Shown here in pieces: positions 21,865 through 27,257 of a stretch of 27,257 nucleotides of DNA. Every line of letters starts with the position of its first letter. The stretch's first letter is position 1. The position numbers and the translations under genes are program-made. Under the pieces are notes generated by a model. That model saw only the letters and a program-made list of their open reading frames with translations. It did no database searches and was not told the DNA's origin. Source of the DNA: Leucobacter sp. UBA1945 (GTDB lineage: Bacteria > Actinomycetota > Actinomycetes > Actinomycetales > Microbacteriaceae); contig DDEV01000060.1 of assembly GCA_002336855.1 (NCBI GenBank), forward strand, positions 1-27,257, in the 5' to 3' direction.

Positions 21865-22728
21865 TTAGAACGCGGGCGAAACGTCGCCACCCGGCCAGGT
21901 CTTCTCGATGAATGCCTTGGTCTCGGGAGAGGTGAGCAGTTCGTCGAGCTTGAGCAGGCGGGGATCGTTCTTGTCTTCGGTGCGAACGGTCAGGAAGTTG
22001 GCGTAGATGTTGCCCTCGAGAGGCTCAACGATCAGGGCGTCCTTCAGCGTGAAGCCAGCGTCGAGAAAGTAGTTGCCGTTCAGAATACCGAGATCGACGT
22101 CGGCGAGTGCGCGGGCCTGTGCTGCCGGATCTGCCTCGATGAAGTCAAAGCCGCGCGGGTTGTATTTCTTGTCGCCCTCGATCGCGAGCACGCTCAGCTC
22201 GCCGTCCTTCGGCAGCTCCACGAGGCCCTCTTGCGCGAGCAGGTTCAGTGCGCGTTCCTGGTTCGAGGCGTCGTTCGTGACGCTGATCTTCGCGCCGTCT
22301 GGCAGATCCTTGAGGTCGTCGTACTTCTCAGAGAACGCGGCGTAGGGCTCGACGTGCACATCGCTGAGCGCAGCAATGTCGTAGCCGAACTCTTCGACCT
22401 GCGCATCGAAATACGGGCGGTGCTGGAAGTAGTTTGCGTCGACCTCGCCCTCGGCAAGCCAGCGATTGCCCAGCGGGTAGTCGCTGAACGGCTTGATCTC
22501 GAAGCTGATGCCTGCTTCTTCGGCGAGGTTGTCTTTGACGAACTGCAGAATGTCGACGTGCGGCACCTCGGTGGCGGCCACGGTGAAGGTGTCACCGAGC
22601 TTCACCTCAGCCTTGTCGTCTGCGGCGGGAGCGTTCGCTGCGCCGCAGGCCGCGAGGCTGAGTGCGAGCACGGCTGACGCGCCCGCTCCGAGAATCTGAA
22701 GTGCGCGCTTCGAGCGTGAAACTGACAT
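21865..22728 (-). CDS. metQ: Methionine-binding lipoprotein MetQ (NlpA family)
   Basis: A 287-residue lipoprotein. The signal peptide ends in lipobox LAAC with Cys28. The mature part has the NlpA/MetQ pattern: FTVAATEVPHVDILQFVKDNLAEEAGISFEI, FSDYPLGNRWLAEGEVDANYFQHRPYFD, AAFSEKYDDLKDLPDGAKISVTNDASNQERALNLL and LNGNYFLDAGF. ATG 22726-22728 has AGGAG six bases upstream. Third gene of metN-metI-metQ, 160 bp after metI, with a hairpin in that gap. It binds L- or D-methionine outside the membrane and hands it to MetI. Ligand is inferred from family and cluster. Confidence 0.92.
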   Translation of the reverse strand: MSVSRSKRALQILGAGASAVLALSLAACGAANAPAADDKAEVKLGDTFTVAATEVPHVDILQFVKDNLAEEAGISFEIKPFSDYPLGNRWLAEGEVDANYFQHRPYFDAQVEEFGYDIAALSDVHVEPYAAFSEKYDDLKDLPDGAKISVTNDASNQERALNLLAQEGLVELPKDGELSVLAIEGDKKYNPRGFDFIEADPAAQARALADVDLGILNGNYFLDAGFTLKDALIVEPLEGNIYANFLTVRTEDKNDPRLLKLDELLTSPETKAFIEKTWPGGDVSPAF

Positions 22729-22833
22729 GGGTGTCTCCTGTGTGATGGGTGAGGCGCGCAAAAGCGCCTCGAGTGAACGAAAAGAATTACGAGTGGGGAG
22801 GCGAAAACCTACGGCTGGGGTGCTGCGCCGACG

Positions 22834-22860
22834 CGAGATGCCTCAGCGTGCGGCATCTCG
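22834..22860. other. Hairpin between metI and metQ
   Basis: CGAGATGCC (22834-22842) and GGCATCTCG (22852-22860) form a perfect 9-bp stem with a 9-base loop, 29 bp after the metI stop. No T-run. It could protect or set off the metQ part of the transcript. Confidence 0.6.
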
Positions 22861-22888
22861 GCCCGCCGCGAGACCAGGGCAAGCGCCA

Positions 22889-23629
22889 TCACAGACCCCG
22901 CTTCTTCACGGCCTGACCTGAGGCCGTCGAGCGATGGTCGAGGCCGCGGGCCACCCTGTCACCGATGAGCTGGAAGATCTGCACGATGATGATGAGCAGA
23001 ATGGTAGCGACGATGAGCACCGGCAGATCAAACCGCTTGTACCCGTAGGCGTCTGCGAGATAACCGAGTCCGCCGCCGCCGACCAGGCCGGCCATCGCCG
23101 AGTAGCCGACGAGGGTGATCGCCGTCGTGGTGACGGCCGAGACGATGCTGGGCAGCGCCTCGGGCAGCAGCGTCTTGACGATGGTCTGCGAGTCCGTCGC
23201 GCCGCACACGATCGATGCCTCGATCTTGCCCGCCGACACTTCTCGCAGCGCCGATTCAACGAGCCGAGCGAGAAACGGAATCGCGCCGATCGCGAGCGGC
23301 ACCACCGAGGCCGTGGCGCCGAGCGTCGTGCCCACCACGAACCTCGTCACCGGCAGCAGCAGCACCATGAGAATCACGAAGGGCAGCGAGCGCACCACGT
23401 TCACGATCGTGCCGACCACCTGGTTCGCCCCCGCGCTCGGGCGCAGACCGGTCGGGCCGCTGTTCCACAGATACACACCAAGCGGAACGCCGAAGATGAT
23501 CGAGACGACGAGCGCCAAGAGCACCATGTAGATGGTCTCGCCGGTCGCGGCCGGCACCGCCTGAGTGATCACCGGGTTGGCGAAGAGTTCGTCGAAGATT
23601 CCCGCCACTCGAGTCGAAGTCGCGCTCAT
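22889..23629 (-). CDS. metI: Methionine ABC transporter permease MetI
   Basis: A 246-residue membrane permease. It starts MSATSTRVAGIFDELFANPVITQAVPAATGETIYMV, as in MetI proteins, with five membrane segments. The coupling loop is at SAGKIEASIVCGATDSQTIVKTLLPEALPSIVSAVT, followed by GYSAMAGLVGGGGLGYLA and YGYKRFD, typical of this family. ATG 23627-23629 overlaps the metN stop by 4 bp (ATGA). It forms a homodimeric channel for methionine with MetN and MetQ. Confidence 0.94.
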   Translation of the reverse strand: MSATSTRVAGIFDELFANPVITQAVPAATGETIYMVLLALVVSIIFGVPLGVYLWNSGPTGLRPSAGANQVVGTIVNVVRSLPFVILMVLLLPVTRFVVGTTLGATASVVPLAIGAIPFLARLVESALREVSAGKIEASIVCGATDSQTIVKTLLPEALPSIVSAVTTTAITLVGYSAMAGLVGGGGLGYLADAYGYKRFDLPVLIVATILLIIIVQIFQLIGDRVARGLDHRSTASGQAVKKRGL

Positions 23630-24600
23630 GCCGCACCGCCCTCTTCAACGGTGAAACCGTTCGCGCGCAGCCAGTCTGCCGCGCGATCGCGATCCTCTTC
23701 GCCCGCAAAGCCCAGGGTCGCGCTCAACACGTGCACGTCGCCGATCGCGTGCGCGCCGCCCGAGGCGAGGCGCACATCGATGCCGAGCTCGCGGGTGATG
23801 CGAGAAATGAAAGGGATCGCGGCCACTTCGTGACCACCGCTCACCCGAAGTTCGGCTGCGCCGCGCGCGTCTTCGACGCCAATATCGCTGAGCAGCGGGG
23901 AATGCTGATGCGCCGCGACCTCTTCAACCGACCCGCTGTCAACGATTCTGCCGCCCTCGAGCACTGCGACCCGGTCGGCGATGCGGCGCACCACGCCGAG
24001 GTCGTGGGTGATGATCAGAATCGTGACCTGCAGCTCGTCGCGCAGCTTGACCAGCAACTCGAGCAGATCGTCGGTCGTGCTGGGGTCGAGTGCACTCGTG
24101 GGCTCATCGCAGAGCAGCACATCTGGGCTCGCTGCCAGCGCGCGAGCGATGCCGACACGCTGTGCCTGGCCGCCCGAAAGTTGCGATGGAAAATTGTTCT
24201 GGCGGTCGCCGAGCCCCACGAGTTGCAGCAGCTCTTCGGCACGCTTGGCGCGATCTGCCTTGTTCCAGCCCGCGACCTCGAGTGGATACTCGACGTTCTT
24301 CTTGGCGGTGCGGTTGTCGAGCAGGTTCGCGTGCTGAAACACCTGACCGATCGCGCGACGGGCCTGGCGCAGCTCACCGGCGGGGAGGTCGGTGACGACC
24401 CGTCCGCCAACGATGATCTTGCCGCTGCTCGGCTGCTCGAGCAGCGTGAGGCAGCGCACGAGGGTCGACTTGCCGGCACCGCTCTGACCGACAACGGCAA
24501 GAATCTCACCGCGCTCGACCGTGAGATTCACGTCGTCAAGGGCACGCACCTCATTCGGTGCGGCGCCAAAGACTTTGACGAGGTTCTCTACTTGAATCAC
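23626..24600 (-). CDS. metN: Methionine ABC transporter ATP-binding protein MetN
   Basis: A 324-residue ATPase. Walker A GQSGAGKST (38-46), Q-loop GQVFQHANLL, signature LSGGQAQR (141-148), Walker B VLLCDEPTSALDP (161-173) and H-loop ITHDLG. After ~residue 245 comes a NIL domain (AELRVSGGHEVAAIPFISRITRELGIDV...), through which intracellular methionine inhibits transport in MetN of E. coli. Start is GTG at 24598-24600; the ribosome site is poor and no clear leaderless -10 box is seen. First gene of metNIQ, 93 bp after rlmB. No SAM riboswitch was recognised in that short gap. Confidence 0.95.
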   Translation of the reverse strand: MIQVENLVKVFGAAPNEVRALDDVNLTVERGEILAVVGQSGAGKSTLVRCLTLLEQPSSGKIIVGGRVVTDLPAGELRQARRAIGQVFQHANLLDNRTAKKNVEYPLEVAGWNKADRAKRAEELLQLVGLGDRQNNFPSQLSGGQAQRVGIARALAASPDVLLCDEPTSALDPSTTDDLLELLVKLRDELQVTILIITHDLGVVRRIADRVAVLEGGRIVDSGSVEEVAAHQHSPLLSDIGVEDARGAAELRVSGGHEVAAIPFISRITRELGIDVRLASGGAHAIGDVHVLSATLGFAGEEDRDRAADWLRANGFTVEEGGAA

Positions 24601-24638
24601 CTGAACATGATGTCAGGGCAAGCGACGCGGGCGCGAAA

Positions 24639-24669
24639 CGGCTGTCACACTCTGAAATGTTCACAGCCG
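24639..24669. terminator. Hairpin between rlmB and metN, possible weak terminator
   Basis: CGGCTGT (24639-24645) and ACAGCCG (24663-24669) form a 7-bp stem with a 17-base loop, 25 bases after the rlmB stop. No T-run follows on the minus strand, so it may be a weak terminator or an operator for metN. Confidence 0.4.
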
Positions 24670-24693
24670 AACACCGAAAGATCGAATGACCGG

Positions 24694-25683
24694 TTAGGCT
24701 CGTTCGGCGCGCAGCTTCGAGATCTCGTAGAGCGTGACGCTCGCCGCGATACCCGCGTTCAACGACTCGGTCGCGGCCGAGATCGGAATCGAGACCACCG
24801 CGTCGCAGTTCTCGGTGACTAGTCGCGACAGGCCCTTGCCCTCGCTGCCGACGACCAGCACGACCGGGCGGTCGGCGAGCTCGAGCCCCGGCAACTGCAC
24901 GTCGCCGCCGCCGTCGAGACCGATTACGAAGAGGCCGCGCTCTTTGAACGCCTTGATGGTCTGCGTGAGATTCGATGCCATCGCGACGGGCACGCGCGCT
25001 GCGGCGCCGGCCGAGGTCTTCCACGCGGCCGAGTTCACGCCGACCGAGCGTCGCTGCGGCACGATGACGCCCTGACCGCCGAATGCGGCGACCGAGCGAA
25101 TGATCGCGCCGAGGTTGCGCGGGTCGGTCACGCCGTCGAGCGCGACGAGCAGCGGCTGCTGGCCGCGCTTCTCGATCTCGTCGAGCAGTTCGAGCGGGTG
25201 CGCGTACTCGTAGGCCGGCACCTTGAGCACAACGCCCTGGTGCACGGTATCGCGGGAGGTCATGCGGTCGAGTTCTTGGCGCATCACCTCAAGCACCGGC
25301 ACGTTGCGGCCGACGGCGAGGCCGAGAATCTCGCGCATGCGATCATCCATCTCGACCTTTGCGGCGATGTAGAGCGTGGTCGCTGGAATCTTGGTGCGCA
25401 GCGCCTCGAGCACCGCGTTGCGACCGGTCACGAGCTCAGTGTCGTCGCTCTTCTTGCGAGGAGCGCGCTTCACCTCGTCTTTGCCACCCCCGTGGCGCTT
25501 GCGGGCAGCCTCGAGGCGCTCTTTCGCCAGCTTGGCTTTGCCCGCCGGGTGGTAGGGGCGATCTTCTGCCTTCGGAGTCGGCTTTCTACCCTCGAGTGCC
25601 TGGCGGCCCTGGCCACCCGACCCTACGGCTTTGCCGCGGCTCTTCTTGCGCACGGCCCCGCCGCGCGTACTCTTGCTGTTCAT
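24694..25683 (-). CDS. rlmB: 23S rRNA (guanosine-2'-O-)-methyltransferase, RlmB/TrmH-type SpoU family
   Basis: A 329-residue SpoU-family methyltransferase. Residues 1-80 are a basic Lys/Arg/Gly-rich extension common in actinobacterial members; a substrate-binding domain follows (ELVTGRNAVLEALRTKIPATTLYIA) and then the SPOUT knot with motif 1 DPRNLGAIIRSVAAFG, motif 2 LVVGSEGKGLSRL and motif 3 VSIPISAATESLNAGIAASVTLYE. ATG 25681-25683 overlaps the cysS stop by 4 bp. The cysS-rlmB pair is widely conserved. The exact target nucleotide cannot be read from sequence; the family 2'-O-methylates a guanosine of 23S rRNA. Confidence 0.93.
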   Translation of the reverse strand: MNSKSTRGGAVRKKSRGKAVGSGGQGRQALEGRKPTPKAEDRPYHPAGKAKLAKERLEAARKRHGGGKDEVKRAPRKKSDDTELVTGRNAVLEALRTKIPATTLYIAAKVEMDDRMREILGLAVGRNVPVLEVMRQELDRMTSRDTVHQGVVLKVPAYEYAHPLELLDEIEKRGQQPLLVALDGVTDPRNLGAIIRSVAAFGGQGVIVPQRRSVGVNSAAWKTSAGAAARVPVAMASNLTQTIKAFKERGLFVIGLDGGGDVQLPGLELADRPVVLVVGSEGKGLSRLVTENCDAVVSIPISAATESLNAGIAASVTLYEISKLRAERA

Positions 25684-27140
25684 GTCAGGCTCCAACGAGT
25701 CTCGTGTGGTGAATCTTCGAGTGCGATGCCGGCATCGATGAGCCGGTCGCGAATCGCATCGCTCGCCGCGAAGTCTTTGTTCGCGCGAGCCTCTCGCCGG
25801 TCGGCGAGCATTCCGTCTACAAGAGTACCGAGTGCTTGCTGTTCACGCGCTGAGCCGGCCGCAGAGCCGTCGCGCCAGATTGCGTCGCGAGGATCGATGC
25901 CCAGCACGTCGAGCATCGCGACCACCTCGGCCGCGCGCTCGGCCACGGTCTGCTCGTCGCCCTCGTCGATCGCGATGTTTCCGGCGCGAACCGCGCCGTG
26001 CAGTGCTGCGAGTGCCTGCGGCATGGCGAAGTCGTCGAATAGCGCGTCTGCGAATGCGCTCGGCACGTCGTCATGCGTGGCGGCGCCCCGCATGGGCTCA
26101 GGAAGCGCGTTCGGCGCGAACGACGCGGCACGGTCGAGAAAGCCCTCGATTCGAGAGAACGCCGCAGCGGCCTCGTCGAGCGAGGTCTCTGAGAATTCGA
26201 GTACCGAGCGGTAGTGGGCGGAGCCCAGAAAGTAGCGCAGCACGATCGGTCGCGTCTGAGTTAGTAGATCGTGCGCGAACAGCGAGTTGCCAAGCGACTT
26301 CGACATTTTCTGCCCGCCGGTGTTGACCAAGCCGTTATGAATCCAGTACTTCGCGAAGCCGTGCCCAGCTGCCGACGACTGCGCGAGCTCGTTCTCATGG
26401 TGCGGAAACCGCAGGTCGAGCCCGCCGCCATGAATGTCGAACTGCTCACCGAGGTAGCGGGTCGCCATGGCCGAGCACTCGATGTGCCAGCCGGGGCGGC
26501 CCCTGCCCCAGGGCGAGGGCCACGAGGCGCTCTCGGGCTCGTGCTCGCGATAGGCCTTCCAGAGCGCGAAGTCGCGGGCGTCGCGCTTGCCTGCAGCAGT
26601 GGCCGGGTCGCTGTCTGCCGCGTCTTCCATCTGCTCGCGGCGCTGCCTGGTGAGCGCGCCATACTCGGGCCAGCTCGCCGTGTCGAAGTACACGCTCGCG
26701 GTGCCGTCGAGCGCCTGATAGGCGTGGCCACGCTCGATGAGCAACTCGATGAGCGCCACCATCTCGGCGACGTTCGCGGTCGCCCTCGGCTCGTAGACCG
26801 GAGCGAGCACTCCGAGCGCGTCATAGGCCGTGGTGAAGTCTCGCTCGACGCGGTAGGCGAGCGCCCACCACTGCTCGCTGCCGCCTGCCTCGGCGGCGAT
26901 CCTCGCGTTATCGAGAATTTTGTCTTCGATATCAGTGACGTTGCGAATCAGCGTGACCCGGTGACCCGTCGCGGCGAACCAGCGCCGAATCTGGTCGTAG
27001 GCGAGCGCGCTGCGCAGGTGGCCGATGTGCGGCGCCGACTGCACGGTCGGGCCGCAGACATAGATGCCCACTTCGCCGCGAACGATCGGGTCGAAGTCGA
27101 CGACGGTCTGTTGCCGCGAGTCGTAGATGCGTTGTTTCAC
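25680..27140 (-). CDS. cysS: Cysteinyl-tRNA synthetase
   Basis: A 486-residue class I synthetase. Zinc ligands fit Cys29, Cys222, His247 and Glu251; the HIGH motif is at 38-41 (PHIGHLRSALAYD) and KMSKS at 278-282 (GGQKMSKSLGN). Also GWHIECSAM and LDLRFPHHENELAQS, standard for CysRS. The GTG at 27138-27140 lies six bases after TAGGCT and has no ribosome site, so it is probably leaderless. Length is normal. The related mycothiol ligase MshC shares the fold but is shorter and lacks this C-terminal part, so CysS is preferred. Confidence 0.96.
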   Translation of the reverse strand: MKQRIYDSRQQTVVDFDPIVRGEVGIYVCGPTVQSAPHIGHLRSALAYDQIRRWFAATGHRVTLIRNVTDIEDKILDNARIAAEAGGSEQWWALAYRVERDFTTAYDALGVLAPVYEPRATANVAEMVALIELLIERGHAYQALDGTASVYFDTASWPEYGALTRQRREQMEDAADSDPATAAGKRDARDFALWKAYREHEPESASWPSPWGRGRPGWHIECSAMATRYLGEQFDIHGGGLDLRFPHHENELAQSSAAGHGFAKYWIHNGLVNTGGQKMSKSLGNSLFAHDLLTQTRPIVLRYFLGSAHYRSVLEFSETSLDEAAAAFSRIEGFLDRAASFAPNALPEPMRGAATHDDVPSAFADALFDDFAMPQALAALHGAVRAGNIAIDEGDEQTVAERAAEVVAMLDVLGIDPRDAIWRDGSAAGSAREQQALGTLVDGMLADRREARANKDFAASDAIRDRLIDAGIALEDSPHETRWSLT

Positions 27141-27146
27141 GGTACA

Positions 27147-27152
27147 AGCCTA
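27147..27152 (-). promoter_or_regulatory. -10 box for leaderless cysS
   Basis: TAGGCT on the minus strand, six bases (TGTACC) before the GTG. Same hexamer and spacing as before pmt. A short GC-rich dyad (GGGGC/GCCCC) sits directly upstream. Confidence 0.55.
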
Positions 27153-27257
27153 GGGGGCGAAAGGCCCCGCCGCGACTGTGTGACAGACAGGGTGGGCGAT
27201 CCTCGCACCTGCTCGTACGACACCGCGGTGAACGTCATAGAAGCGTGCGAGCGTCAC

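Noticed and set aside
24601..24693. Possible SAM riboswitch upstream of metN
   Set aside because: The gap is only 93 bp and shows a single 7-bp stem, without the multi-helix junction of SAM riboswitches.
23731..24822. 363-codon plus-strand open frame opposite metN and rlmB
   Set aside because: Antisense to two well-identified genes and spans their boundary.
27137..27238. 33-residue open frame directly upstream of cysS, with GTGA overlap at the cysS start
   Set aside because: No ribosome site, no Cys codons as in cysteine attenuator peptides, and the likely leaderless start of cysS would leave it outside the mRNA.
27141..27257. Possible T-box leader for cysS
   Set aside because: No T-box sequence or specifier stem is seen, and the -10 box lies too close to the start.
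1..27257. Insertion sequences, prophage or integrase genes, CRISPR arrays, tRNA or rRNA genes
   Set aside because: None was recognised on either strand; the insertions discussed have no visible mobile-element borders.

Overview
The window is 27.3 kb of GC-rich DNA (about 65% or more by eye), densely coding, with many GTG starts and 4-bp stop/start overlaps. It looks like a Gram-positive actinobacterium. The gene set (gluABCD order, PdtaS-type kinase, Rv3235-family protein, Pmt mannosyltransferase, PspC/LuxR-type envelope stress system, WXG100 and DUF1023 proteins) suggests Microbacteriaceae or a close relative. The genus cannot be fixed from sequence alone. No tRNA, rRNA, CRISPR array, transposase or prophage gene was seen.

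Region 1 (1-8728, all minus strand): the 5' end of infB and ylxR, then a glutamate-type ABC transporter (gluA-gluB-gluC-gluD), a TAXI-type lipoprotein, an OmpR-family sensor kinase and its response regulator, then nusA. The usual order nusA-ylxR-infB is therefore interrupted by about 7 kb of transport and sensing genes, and nusA has its own strong terminator. The kinase and the TAXI lipoprotein overlap by 4 bp and lie next to a glutamate transporter, which suggests a binding-protein-assisted glutamate sensing system.

Region 2 (8881-11786, minus strand): a compact cassette of a WXG100-like protein, a second small helical protein, a 577-residue protein with a DUF1023 alpha/beta-hydrolase domain, and a small lipoprotein. 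It resembles a type VII secretion substrate or toxin cassette. It sits upstream of nusA, where rimP would be expected, and sampled lines are lower in GC than the flanks. Region 3 (12043-15432): proS and a divergent GT39 mannosyltransferase, both with leaderless-type -10 boxes.

Region 4 (15453-19517): a three-part envelope stress system like EsrISR of Corynebacterium (kinase with PspC domain and NarL-type regulator on the minus strand; divergent PspC/toast-rack membrane protein plus a small membrane protein on the plus strand), with three TCAGGG repeats between them. Region 5 (19592-21730): a PdtaS-type kinase and a divergent Rv3235-family gene. Region 6 (21865-24600): methionine ABC transporter metN-metI-metQ. 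Region 7 (24694-27140): cysS and rlmB, overlapping by 4 bp.

The most notable points are the split nusA/infB operon with its glutamate module, the secretion-type cassette at the rimP position, hairpins around the binding-protein genes of both ABC operons, four TANNNT-N6/7-GTG leaderless starts, and an over-represented 9-mer (GCGAGGATC) with four exact intergenic copies.
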